Source of the DNA: CALBPI01 sp039027435
GTDB taxonomy: Bacteria > Pseudomonadota > Gammaproteobacteria > Steroidobacterales > Woeseiaceae
Assembly (NCBI GenBank): GCA_039027435.1
Contig: JBCCKF010000001.1
Coordinates: 372,001-436,000, forward strand
Direction of reading: 5' to 3'
Length of the DNA: 64,000 nt
Shown here: piece by piece, positions 25,079 to 32,755 of the stretch
Layout of the letters: the number at the start of each line of letters is the position of its first letter
Position numbering within the stretch: the first letter of the stretch is position 1
Position numbers and translations under genes: made by a program
Notes under the pieces: model-generated
Database searches by the model: none
What the model saw: the letters and a program-made list of their open reading frames with translations, nothing else
Told to the model about the DNA's origin: nothing

Positions 25079-26238
25079 GCTGCTTCTCCTGCAAGCGCCA
25101 ACGCATTGATCAAATCATCGCGTAAATCATCAGCCGATTCGATCCCTACCGATACACGCAGCAGACTCTCGGGCACCGGGCTTTCCGGTCCTTCGATCGA
25201 TGCGCGGTGCTCGATCAAGGACTCAACCCCACCGAGTGATGTCGCGCGGGTGATGACTTCGCAGTGCCTTGCCACGGACAGCGCCATCGGCGCGCCACCC
25301 ACAACTTCAAACGCCAAAAGACTGCCAAATCCACGCTGCATCTGTTGGGCAGAAATTCGGTGCGCCGGGTGACTCTCGAGCCCCGGGTAGTGAACTGCTG
25401 AGACCCATGGATGGGATTCGAGAAACTGCGCCAGAGCCAGCGCGTTGGCACTCGCTTTGTGCATGCGCACAAAGAACGTTCTCAGGCCTCGCTGTAGGAG
25501 CCACGCGTCCATCGGTCCGGGCAAGCCGCCCGCGTTTTCGCGCTCACGCAGGATCATCCGCCAGTGGTCGTCATCCTCGCGCGTTGCTAACGCGCCGCCC
25601 AAAACGTCGCTATGACCGTTGAGCGACTTTGTCGTCGAGTGCATCACGATATCCGCGCCGAGCAATAGCGGTTGAGTATGGAACGGCGTGGCAACCGTCC
25701 CGTCGACAGCGAGGCGTGCACCCGCTGCATGGGCAATCTGGGCCGCATCGGCGATGGATGTAACGATAAAGACAGGATTACTCGGCGTCTCGATCCAGAC
25801 GAGTTTCGTCTTGCCTGGGCGCATCGCATTCCGCAGCGCGTCGAGATTACCCGCCGGTACACTCGTGATCTCGATCTGAAAGCGTTCGGCGAATTCGTGA
25901 ACCCAAGCGCGCAGGTTGTAGTACATCTCGCGCGGCAGCACGATGTGATCCCCGGATCGAAGTGTCTGGAAAACGATGCTTGCTGCGGACATGCCGGATC
26001 CGAAGATCCGGGCGTCGGCCGCACCTTCCAGCTCAGCGATCATTCGTTCCGGGAGCCGAAAGGTTGGATTCTCCGCACGCGCGTAAATATGCGCGGGATT
26101 GATCAACTCATAATCGGGCGTGCGCGCAAATGTGGTCGAAGGATGGATCGCCGGCATCACGGCGCCCGTCGACTGATCGTGGGTATGTAACCCGTTCGCC
26201 AACCAAGTCTCCAGGGAAGTTTTTCGATCGTGTTCCAT
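25075..26238 (-). CDS. PLP-dependent Cys/Met metabolism enzyme (cystathionine gamma-synthase/lyase family)
   Basis: A 387-residue fold-type I PLP enzyme. The N-terminus has the family pattern TGAVMPAIHPSTTF and YARAENPTFRLPERMIAELEG. PLP-binding residues are in SGMSAASIVF, and the Schiff-base lysine is in HSTTKSLNGHSDVLGG. C-terminal LGGVESLIEHRAS contacts the substrate carboxylate. Sequence alone cannot separate gamma-synthase, gamma-lyase or beta-lyase. ATG 26238 lacks a visible ribosome site; TATACT sits seven bases upstream, so the message may be leaderless. It heads the operon with the HAD-acyltransferase and lipase. Confidence 0.85.
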   Translation of the reverse strand: MEHDRKTSLETWLANGLHTHDQSTGAVMPAIHPSTTFARTPDYELINPAHIYARAENPTFRLPERMIAELEGAADARIFGSGMSAASIVFQTLRSGDHIVLPREMYYNLRAWVHEFAERFQIEITSVPAGNLDALRNAMRPGKTKLVWIETPSNPVFIVTSIADAAQIAHAAGARLAVDGTVATPFHTQPLLLGADIVMHSTTKSLNGHSDVLGGALATREDDDHWRMILRERENAGGLPGPMDAWLLQRGLRTFFVRMHKASANALALAQFLESHPWVSAVHYPGLESHPAHRISAQQMQRGFGSLLAFEVVGGAPMALSVARHCEVITRATSLGGVESLIEHRASIEGPESPVPESLLRVSVGIESADDLRDDLINALALAGEAA

Positions 26239-26289
26239 GCGCGCGAGTATACGCGACTGCGGCAAAAACCCGTCGCGCGGCACGCGGGC

Positions 26290-26326
26290 AAAAAAAACCG
26301 CGCGAGGCACATGGCCCCGCACGGTT
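26290..26326 (-). terminator. rho-independent terminator after the lipoprotein azurin gene
   Basis: On the minus strand, AACCGTGCGGGGC and GCCTCGCGCGGTT form a 13-bp stem (two G-U pairs, loop CATGT) followed by at least six T. It lies 25 bases after the azurin stop codon. Confidence 0.88.
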
Positions 26327-26350
26327 TATTTGATCGCGAACAGTAGCTGC

Positions 26351-27094
26351 TTAGCTGATCGTGAAGGTTCCGCGCATTACTGACCAGTGGCCCGGGAACG
26401 TGCAGATGTACATGTACTCTGCATCAGGATCCAGGTCGCTAAGCGAGAACGTGACGCTGTCGGACTCGCCGCCACCAATGATTTTGGTCGCCGCGATGTA
26501 GCGATCTTCGCCTTCCGCCAGGTAGTTGCCGTCGACGCCCGCTGACATGCCAGCAGTCGCTACCGCTTCAACCTGGTCTTTCGGAATCAAGACCCAGTTG
26601 TGGCCCATCGCCGCCTTCGGCAGGTTGCCGGTGTGCGTCAGATTCACGGTGACCGAACCGCAAGAAGCAGGTGCAGAGATAGAAGACGTGCTGAATGCGA
26701 GCTGATCGCCGACTTTCACGTCGAAGGTGCAGCCTTCGCCACCCGTTGCAGCTGCAACGGCTTCAGTCGCTTCCTCAACCACTTCTTCGGCTGCTTCCAT
26801 AGCGTCGTCGGCCATCTCGCCAGCCGCTTCCATCGCATCGTCAGCCATCTCACCCGCTGCTGCCATCGCGTCGTCGGCCATTTCACCGGCCGCGTCAGCT
26901 GCTTCGTCAGCCATCTCGCCTGCGGCGTCCATGGCGTCTGATGCGGTTTCTGCCGCTTCATCCATAGCGTCCTCAGCGGCTTCCGCAACAGCGGCTGTCG
27001 CTGAGCTACCGCTATCATCCGAGCCACCGCACGCGCTCAATGCAAATACAAACATCATGGCGCCAAACAGCGCCGCCAGTCGTGTTGAAACCAT
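26351..27094 (-). CDS. lipoprotein azurin with 11-residue repeat spacer
   Basis: A 247-residue blue copper protein. The signal peptide ends in a lipobox LSAC (Cys22). Residues about 30-118 are an Ala/Glu/Asp/Met spacer with five near-identical 11-residue units of the DAAGEMADDAM type, predicted helical. Residues 120-247 are an azurin domain with the copper ligands visible: His in MGHNWVL, and Cys, His and Met in CTFPGHWSVM. It would carry electrons in the periplasm, tethered to a membrane. The plan resembles Laz of Neisseria, with a different repeat. ATG 27094 has GAAGGAT upstream; the in-frame ORF back to 27163 would lose the lipobox. Second azurin copy: 32756-33196. Confidence 0.88.
   Translation of the reverse strand: MVSTRLAALFGAMMFVFALSACGGSDDSGSSATAAVAEAAEDAMDEAAETASDAMDAAGEMADEAADAAGEMADDAMAAAGEMADDAMEAAGEMADDAMEAAEEVVEEATEAVAAATGGEGCTFDVKVGDQLAFSTSSISAPASCGSVTVNLTHTGNLPKAAMGHNWVLIPKDQVEAVATAGMSAGVDGNYLAEGEDRYIAATKIIGGGESDSVTFSLSDLDPDAEYMYICTFPGHWSVMRGTFTIS
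26765..26929 (-). repeat. five tandem 33-bp units inside the lipoprotein azurin gene
   Basis: Codons 56-110 are five successive 11-codon units whose core reads AAGEMADDAM; the first and last are more diverged. The repeat has an 11-residue amphipathic period. Tandem repeats like this can vary in copy number between strains. Confidence 0.8.
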
Positions 27095-27264
27095 GTCTAG
27101 ATATCCTTCAGGTTCATTTGTTCGACAGATACCCAAATTATTGCAACTGCGCCGCGCGATCACAAGCTACCTCTCAAGTGCACAGGCATAGACGATCGGT
27201 ATCAGCATATTGTCAGCACTTAGACATTCACGGATTTCAAGCGATCGTCTTGAATTCACACTCG

Positions 27265-27283
27265 ACAAATGAGAATCATTTGC
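27265..27283. promoter_or_regulatory. Fur box upstream of the methyltransferase-hugZ operon
   Basis: ACAAATGAGAATCATTTGC matches 13 of 19 positions of the Fur consensus GATAATGATAATCATTATC. It lies 48 bases before the methyltransferase start. The rest of the 236-base gap to the azurin gene shows no other feature I can name. Confidence 0.75.
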
Positions 27284-27330
27284 ATTTAGTTGCGTAGATT
27301 GCCATATTCGACCTTCTCCCGCGTAACGGC

Positions 27331-28206
27331 ATGACAAAGACAGTGCAATCCATTAACAGCGTCTCGCGCCCTGTGCACAGACCCAACCTTACTGGCGTCC
27401 CTGAGACGATGCTCTGGCCGCTTTGGCATCGCGCATCCGAACAAAAGCGTTCCAATCCGTTAATCAATGATCCATTAGCTGCAGACCTGGTCGATACGAT
27501 CGACTACGACTTTCGTGGCGCGTTCGGCCCGCCGAATGCGGCCCACGTGATCCGAGCAGCGCTCTCGGATGAGCTCGTGCGAAAGCACATCGCATCTAGT
27601 GAAGGAAAACCGGTAGTCGTGTCACTCGGTGATGGACTCGAAACTCAGCCCTGGCGCATTGACGATCAGCGCGTGCGCTGGGTCAGTGTGGATCTTCCTG
27701 AGTCGATCGCTTGCCGGCGCGACCTGTTGCCCGCGCACCCAGGTATCAAACACATCGCTGCATCGGCATTGGATCCAATCTGGTTGAAGGCCGTACCGAG
27801 GGACTCCAAGCCGTTTATTTCTGCAGCAGGATTATTGATGTATTTCAGTGAGTCCGATGTCCGACGGCTTCTGACGACGATCGCAGATGAGTTTCAGCAA
27901 GCGACGGTTTTCTTCGACACCATTCCTGAGATCCTCTCACGCAAAACTCGTAAAGGTTTTTTTGTGACCCCGCGTTACCGAGCGCCGGCCATGCCTTGGG
28001 GCATCGCGATTGACGATGTACGCGACTTCATTGCACAGATTCCGGGCCTCGCTTGCGAGCGCGCGTTAACCTACGGAGAGGCTTTCCCTTCTCGAACACC
28101 GGTGCTCGCCAAGCTGTCCCGAGTTGGATTTCTGCGTCGTCGACTCGCGCCGGGTCTGGTGGTCGCAAAGTGTGTCCCGCGAAGCTTCGATCGGAGTTAC
28201 AGATGA
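27331..28206 (+). CDS. class I methyltransferase, leucine carboxyl methyltransferase/Tcmp-like
   Basis: A 291-residue protein of the LCMT/PPM (TcmP) family. The N-terminus has TMLWPLWHRASEQ. SAM-binding motif I reads VVVSLGDGLETQPWR, with the acidic residue in VRWVSVDLPESIACRR, followed by FISAAGLLMYFSESDVRRLL. TcmP-type enzymes methylate carboxyl groups of small molecules. The gene has a Fur box upstream and its stop overlaps the hugZ-like start (ATGA), so it is made under iron limitation with a heme-handling protein. The role of a methyltransferase there is unexplained; a siderophore or heme product could be the target. Confidence 0.75.
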   Translation: MTKTVQSINSVSRPVHRPNLTGVPETMLWPLWHRASEQKRSNPLINDPLAADLVDTIDYDFRGAFGPPNAAHVIRAALSDELVRKHIASSEGKPVVVSLGDGLETQPWRIDDQRVRWVSVDLPESIACRRDLLPAHPGIKHIAASALDPIWLKAVPRDSKPFISAAGLLMYFSESDVRRLLTTIADEFQQATVFFDTIPEILSRKTRKGFFVTPRYRAPAMPWGIAIDDVRDFIAQIPGLACERALTYGEAFPSRTPVLAKLSRVGFLRRRLAPGLVVAKCVPRSFDRSYR

Positions 28207-28943
28207 GCGCAGTGTCTACGCCGACTCGTAGCACGCGCTGTGAATACTCTGCGCGAGAGCTAATCCGACTCGGTCAGTCCGGTGCGCTCGCGATCTGTAA
28301 CAAACACGGCGCCCCGATTGTAGATAGTGTCGATATCGCGACTGATACCAACGGCGCGCCTGTGTTCGCATTGCAGCGCGATGCATCAGTGTTTTCACAG
28401 CTTCAGACACGACCTGAATGTGGGCTGCTTGTAGAACCGCTGGTCAGTGGCGACTTCGACCGTCGCCAGCGAGTCTCCATCCGCGGCTCCGCTTTTCCGG
28501 TGGGTACACAGAGCATTGAACGTGTCCAATCGAGGTTTGCTCGCAAACACACGACGCTGCCTTCCGATTTTTTCAAGAACCATTCGATGTGGCGTCTGGA
28601 GATCAGTCATGCGACGTTGGCAGGCGGAACAAGTGGCCCGCGCGAACTAAAGCGCGCCGACCTTCTTGTTGATCTCGAGAACTGGGAAGCATGGCATCTC
28701 ATGGAGCACGGTGCTGTCGAGCACATGAACGATGATCATGCTGATGCGACAGCGCTGTATGCGACCGTATTGTGTAACCAACCCACCGGCGACTGGCGTA
28801 TCACAGGACTCGATCCTGAAGGCATCGATATGGCGTGCGGTGAATTTCACGAACGGCTCACCTACCAAACCCCACTGGAAACCGCAGCAGCGTTAAGACC
28901 GACGCTAGTGGAACTCGTTAAACATGCGCGACAATCGAACTAA
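28203..28943 (+). CDS. HugZ-family heme utilization protein (FMN-binding split barrel plus DUF2470)
   Basis: A 246-residue protein. Residues about 10-150 resemble the pyridoxamine-phosphate-oxidase-like split barrel, with LGQSGALAICNKHGAPIVDSV and RRQRVSIRGSA. Residues about 165-245 are DUF2470, including EHMNDDHADATALYA and GIDMACGEFHERLTY. HugZ/HutZ proteins bind or degrade heme when iron is short. ATG 28203 overlaps the methyltransferase stop; a longer in-frame ORF from 28053 is rejected because it would overlap that gene by 154 bases. The Fur box at 27265 should regulate it. It converges with the HAD gene, three bases apart. Confidence 0.82.
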   Translation: MSAVSTPTRSTRCEYSARELIRLGQSGALAICNKHGAPIVDSVDIATDTNGAPVFALQRDASVFSQLQTRPECGLLVEPLVSGDFDRRQRVSIRGSAFPVGTQSIERVQSRFARKHTTLPSDFFKNHSMWRLEISHATLAGGTSGPRELKRADLLVDLENWEAWHLMEHGAVEHMNDDHADATALYATVLCNQPTGDWRITGLDPEGIDMACGEFHERLTYQTPLETAAALRPTLVELVKHARQSN

Positions 28944-28946
28944 CGA

Positions 28947-29630
28947 TCAGCGTTTTACGCCCATACGTGCGGCGACCACGTCAGGATCCAATGTATCGAG
29001 CAATTCCATCTCTGAGCTGAAATCCTGACCACGTGTAAAAGCACCAGGCGTGACTAACGTCTCGATACCTGCGGCAGTAGCCGCGCTTGCGGAGGCAGCG
29101 CTGTCCTCAATCGCCAGAACCTGCTCGCTAGGTAGCCCTAATCGCTGCAGCGCAACCTCATAAATTTCCGGATGCGGTTTTGGATTATCACAATCCATGC
29201 GCGTGAGCACAGACGAGAATCGGTCGATCGGCAGCTCCGGCGACGCACCTTTCGCAATCGCATCGATATTCGCCCTGAAGGTGGTGGTGACCAGCGCGAT
29301 CAACAAACCAGCGTCCAACACTAGTGCGATGCTTTCCGCGACGCCATTCCTGAGTGCAACGCCTCGTGAAACTTCAGCGCACGCAATTTCAGTCTTGCGT
29401 GTATGGATGTCCTTAACCTGATAATCGGATAGCAGGCCGCCGGCCGCATCACTGAGCGTGGACAGACGTTTTTGCCCACCGGCGTCTTTCAACAATTGAC
29501 GGTAGGTGTCCTTATCCCAGTGCCAATTTATGCCAGCCTCAGCGAAGGCTGAGTTGTAGGCTCGCCGTTGTATATCGGAAGTCTCAGCGAGTACACCAAT
29601 CGAACCAATGAAAAGCGCGCGTTTGTTCAT
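28947..29630 (-). CDS. HAD-superfamily CbbY-like protein lacking the catalytic aspartates
   Basis: A 227-residue protein that follows CbbY/beta-phosphoglucomutase-like HAD proteins along its length: AETSDIQRRAYNSAFAEAG with cap helices, motif II LIALVTTTF, motif III NPKPHPEIYEVAL and motif IV VLAIEDSAASASAATAAG. Motif I, normally DxDGTL with the nucleophile and acid/base Asp, reads GSIGVL here, so both aspartates are missing while motifs II-IV are kept. It is therefore either a non-catalytic sugar-phosphate binder or uses another chemistry. ATG 29630 (MNKRALFIGS) is preferred to the in-frame upstream start at 29669. Confidence 0.8.
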   Translation of the reverse strand: MNKRALFIGSIGVLAETSDIQRRAYNSAFAEAGINWHWDKDTYRQLLKDAGGQKRLSTLSDAAGGLLSDYQVKDIHTRKTEIACAEVSRGVALRNGVAESIALVLDAGLLIALVTTTFRANIDAIAKGASPELPIDRFSSVLTRMDCDNPKPHPEIYEVALQRLGLPSEQVLAIEDSAASASAATAAGIETLVTPGAFTRGQDFSSEMELLDTLDPDVVAARMGVKR

Positions 29631-29707
29631 GGTCGCAATTCTACCGGAGAAGGGTGCAAAACAAGACAACGACAGGCGACCAAGAGGCCGCCCGCCTCTG
29701 CATTGGT

Positions 29708-30775
29708 TTACCAGCTTTTCTGAATACCGAAGGTCAGCATCTCCTGCGTCTCAAGCTGAGGCCCGTTTAGGTCCTGCTCAACTGGCACCAGGTACTCAAT
29801 GGCGAGTCGCCAACCCTCAAGATCACCTTGTCCGGCGATGTTGAGACTGACGCCAGCATCCCAGCGCGAACCACCGAAGCGGTCCGGGTCGGCGGTTTGT
29901 ACTGGACCTGCGATGAGCGGATCGCGACCCGATATCTCGCCTTGATCCGAATAGGCCAAACGCAACGCAACGCTCACCGCATCGCTAAAGCTGTAGCCCG
30001 CCCACCCCGTCAGGTGATGAAGATCGCCCAAGCGATAGTTTTCATCGTTATCGGCCACCCGGAAGGTACTGCGCCACTGCGTACCCCAGTTGAAGTGTTC
30101 GGCGAATCCGGAGTAGCTGAGACCGAGAATTGGATCCCAACTGCCAGAACCGAGCTGCATCGGATAGGGCAGACGGATCGTTGGGCGCATGTTCATCGGC
30201 GTGAGGATGTCATCGGTCTCGTCGATACTGCCGGTGGGCACAGACAGTCCCACGATGCCGTGAAGCTTGTGATCCGGGTTGGTGCCGATATCAATCAACG
30301 CCGAAACGGTGGTGTCGCCGATTCCCGATGTCTCCGTCGTAAAGGTGCCGAGCACCGCGGTACCCATGCCACCCTGATACGTCAGGTGATCCATATCCTT
30401 CTGGATATAGTTCACCATGCCCATCACGGTAATACGGTCCGTGGGTGCAAACATCACGCCGAACATATGCATATCCATGTTCATCTCGACGGGCACGACA
30501 CGTAGCGTCGGCGGTTGCCCTGGATTACCGAGAAACCGGTTGGGGACGGTTGTTGCGATTTGATCGGGAGAGATGGAATCGCTTCCTGAAAGGTTGCCCT
30601 CCATCGGCATCGACATGAATCGATACGAGAACATCCACTCACCTTTATCGTGTGTGTGATCACCCATCACCCCGATCGGAGCGTGAGCGTCGGCGCGTGT
30701 GGTCTGATCGTGATCGGCATGGGCAAACTGTGCAGCCACGAGCAACGTGGCCAGCATTAATCTGGTCTTGTTCAT
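29708..30775 (-). CDS. Met/His-rich outer-membrane barrel-like protein
   Basis: A 355-residue exported protein (signal MNKTRLMLATLLVAAQFAHA) with alternating polar/hydrophobic strands and a C-terminal aromatic-basic end, as in beta-barrel transporter-like proteins of the phenol-degradation MetA type. It is notably rich in Met and His: DHTHDKGEWMFSYRFMSMPMEG near the N-terminus and MNMDMHMFGVMFAP in the first third. Such residues suit copper binding. The upstream gene (DUF2946, His-rich) is 71 bases away on the same strand. A copper-tolerance role is plausible but not proven. AGAGGG precedes ATG 30775. Confidence 0.6.
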   Translation of the reverse strand: MNKTRLMLATLLVAAQFAHADHDQTTRADAHAPIGVMGDHTHDKGEWMFSYRFMSMPMEGNLSGSDSISPDQIATTVPNRFLGNPGQPPTLRVVPVEMNMDMHMFGVMFAPTDRITVMGMVNYIQKDMDHLTYQGGMGTAVLGTFTTETSGIGDTTVSALIDIGTNPDHKLHGIVGLSVPTGSIDETDDILTPMNMRPTIRLPYPMQLGSGSWDPILGLSYSGFAEHFNWGTQWRSTFRVADNDENYRLGDLHHLTGWAGYSFSDAVSVALRLAYSDQGEISGRDPLIAGPVQTADPDRFGGSRWDAGVSLNIAGQGDLEGWRLAIEYLVPVEQDLNGPQLETQEMLTFGIQKSW

Positions 30776-30846
30776 TGGAACCCTCTGAATCTGATTGGGC
30801 GCACACCGTTCAGGCGCACGCAAGTCACTCTAGTGTTAAGCGAGAT

Positions 30847-31230
30847 TCAGACGATGACGGGCGGGGCTCGGGCTCGGGTGATCCATAGAGGTTGAGAAGG
30901 CCGAACGTTGGCATGATTGCGTTCGTATCTGCCCTGCGAAAGCGGCGCAACGGGCTCGAGGCTAGACGCCGAACCCAGATGTAGAACCGGCGTCAGGGTA
31001 TCTGCAAAATCACAGTTATCAGCGCCCGCCTGCACCGGCGCCATTGCTTCGGCATGGCCATGGGCATGGCCATGCGAATGATTATGATGCTGCCAAAAAC
31101 CTTCGAGGCCGTCTGGGCAAACGATCAGGAACTGTCCACGCGTCAGATCACCCGGCATGAAGCCGCGCGGCACGAGCGCGCTCAGGCAAACGCTAAAAAG
31201 AATCAGACTGGCTGTGACTCGAACACGCAT
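30847..31230 (-). CDS. DUF2946-like small exported protein, His-rich
   Basis: A 127-residue protein. The N-terminal hydrophobic segment SLILFSVCLSALVPRGFMPG matches the start of DUF2946 proteins, followed by FLIVCPDGLEGF. A cluster HHNHSHGHAHGHAEAM suits binding of copper or zinc. Cys41-like and a later Cys in DNCDFAD could add ligands. DUF2946 genes are often near copper-related genes. It probably forms an operon with the barrel-like protein downstream. Function unknown. Confidence 0.6.
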   Translation of the reverse strand: MRVRVTASLILFSVCLSALVPRGFMPGDLTRGQFLIVCPDGLEGFWQHHNHSHGHAHGHAEAMAPVQAGADNCDFADTLTPVLHLGSASSLEPVAPLSQGRYERNHANVRPSQPLWITRARAPPVIV

Positions 31231-31280
31231 GTACTTAAGTTACGCGCTCTCCAGCGTGTTAGCTAGATGGTTGTTGAGGG

Positions 31281-31862
31281 CTACCCGGTCCAGGTCTCCA
31301 CGACATCTTTCAATTCGGGACGCGGTCGTTCTTTGGGCGGCTCGACCGGTGTGCCAATATGCATGAATCCTGCAATCGCATCATGCTCAGACAAGCCAAG
31401 CGCCGCATGCACCGGTCCATCGTATGCCGGACCGCCGGTGAGCCACTGCGCCCCAAAACCCAACGCAGCCGCCGCGATCAGGATGTTCGTGCAAACCGCA
31501 CCGGCGGACAGGTGCTGTTCGATCACGGGAATACGTGCAGCTTTTTCCATATTCGGGGTCGCTATTACCGCGAGCAATAGCGGCGAGCGTGTGAGGCGCG
31601 CATGCGCTGCGTCCACCATGACATCGTTCGCTTCAGGGTTTTCTGTAACGAACGATGCGCGATAGATGTCGGCCAGCTTCTGCTGACCCTCCTTGCACAA
31701 CACCTTGATACGCCAAGGCGTTAATTTCGCATGATCTGGCACGCGGGTTGCGATCGCCAGAATGGTTTCGAGTTCTGTCGCATCGGGCGCCGGCTCGACA
31801 AGATTCGCCGCAAGCACCGATCGTCGGTGCTGCATGAATTCAACCACAGGTCTGTTGGCCAT
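31281..31862 (-). CDS. nitroreductase family protein (YdjA-like)
   Basis: A 193-residue flavoprotein of the nitroreductase fold. Characteristic parts are MQHRRSVLAANLVEP near the N-terminus (FMN phosphate contact), RVPDHAKLTPWRIKVL, SAGAVCTNILIAAAALGFGAQWLTG and the C-terminal IGTPVEPPKERPRP. The length and the PDHAKLTPWR pattern are nearest to E. coli YdjA. It should use FMN and NAD(P)H; the substrate is unknown. ATG 31862 is used because GGAG lies six bases before it. Confidence 0.85.
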   Translation of the reverse strand: MANRPVVEFMQHRRSVLAANLVEPAPDATELETILAIATRVPDHAKLTPWRIKVLCKEGQQKLADIYRASFVTENPEANDVMVDAAHARLTRSPLLLAVIATPNMEKAARIPVIEQHLSAGAVCTNILIAAAALGFGAQWLTGGPAYDGPVHAALGLSEHDAIAGFMHIGTPVEPPKERPRPELKDVVETWTG

Positions 31863-31971
31863 TTTCATCTCCGTGATCCCGGTGTCTCCGGGACTCTCGC
31901 TGGAAAAATGGTAGCCGATTGTGTGATCCAACATCGTTCTAATTCCCGTTTTACTCGCACGCAAGGTGCGA

Positions 31972-32094
31972 TCACATTTCCGTAGCGCTCAACAACCAGA
32001 CCCAGCTGGCTGCGTACGCGCCGAGCAATATGGCCAGCGCCAACAGATACCTAACAAACTGGGTTAGAAACCGATGATTACCTGATGGGTTCAC
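31972..32094 (-). CDS. 40-residue single-span membrane peptide coupled to the Fur-regulated unknown gene
   Basis: GTG 32094 overlaps the TGA of the upstream gene as GTGA, then 40 codons run to TGA. The product has a short polar/basic head (NPSGNHRFLTQFVRY), one hydrophobic helix (LLALAILLGAYAASWVWLL) and a short acidic tail. A small hairpin TCGCAC/GTGCGA (31955-31971) follows. The four-base overlap implies translational coupling with the 173-residue protein, so both would be iron-regulated. No family is recognised. Confidence 0.55.
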   Translation of the reverse strand: MNPSGNHRFLTQFVRYLLALAILLGAYAASWVWLLSATEM

Positions 32095-32612
32095 GAGCCG
32101 TCCTCAGCCTTCGAACATTCGACATTCGGTGGCAGATCGTTACTCACCACCAAGTGCAATCGCCTTGAGTCGTTGAAACTCAGCCCAACAGGCGAGAGGA
32201 AGTCTATGTATGCACGTGCAATCCGAAAAAACGTCGTTGCCAGACTGCCAGGGAACAGATCTTCTGCGAGACGGTATCCAAGCTCCGCATCACCCTGTTC
32301 GACCGCCCGGAACATTCTCGTCAACTGCATCTCGTCGGCAGTCGTCAAATCATCGTCGGGTGTCCTTATTGCGAGCTGGCGCATCCCGGTCGTTGAGGCA
32401 AAGCACATCAACTCATTAATCACGGGCAAAGCAGGTTCGGCACGGTGGTGGCGATACAAAGGTCGCAGTACACAGCAGGCGCACTCCTTGCCCTGAAACG
32501 ACAAAGTCCACTGCCTCACGCTGATCAACAATAGCTGCGCTCCAGCCGATAAATGCTGGACCCGCATCGTGTCGCTGCACGGCTGTTGATCGAATCGATA
32601 GGTCTGTCTCAT
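32091..32612 (-). CDS. unknown Fur-regulated protein with CACC motif
   Basis: A 173-residue soluble protein that I do not recognise. It starts MRQTYRFDQQP and contains a cysteine cluster GKECACCVLRPLYRHH near residue 50, which could bind a metal or FeS cluster. The C-terminal half is helical, with many acidic residues. It is divergent from azurin across a long palindromic Fur site and is translationally coupled to a 40-residue membrane peptide. ATG 32612 is preferred; a longer in-frame ORF back to 32846 would read through the Fur site and into the azurin gene. Confidence 0.65.
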   Translation of the reverse strand: MRQTYRFDQQPCSDTMRVQHLSAGAQLLLISVRQWTLSFQGKECACCVLRPLYRHHRAEPALPVINELMCFASTTGMRQLAIRTPDDDLTTADEMQLTRMFRAVEQGDAELGYRLAEDLFPGSLATTFFRIARAYIDFLSPVGLSFNDSRRLHLVVSNDLPPNVECSKAEDGS

Positions 32613-32675
32613 TGCACAACACTCCCCTGCGTAACCGCTGTCTTGTGAGATACTTCCAATGTGGTTTTCACCGTG

Positions 32676-32720
32676 ATGATAATGATTCTCATTGTTATTA
32701 TCAATGAGAATCATTATCAT
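32676..32720. promoter_or_regulatory. double Fur box forming a 19-bp perfect inverted repeat
   Basis: Arms ATGATAATGATTCTCATTG and CAATGAGAATCATTATCAT are exact reverse complements separated by seven bases (TTATTAT). Each arm holds a Fur-box core (GATAATGATTCTCATT and its mirror). It sits midway between the divergent azurin (32756) and the CACC gene (32612) and should control both. Confidence 0.88.
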
Positions 32721-32755
32721 TTGTAATAAATGTGAACCAGTTTTTGGAGATCGAA

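Noticed and set aside
26765..26929. Possible CRISPR-like regular repeat
   Set aside because: The 33-bp units are directly adjacent without spacers, in frame and protein-coding.
26727..27191. Repetitive Ala/Ser-rich 154-codon frame on the plus strand
   Set aside because: It is the antisense of the azurin stalk repeat, not a separate gene.
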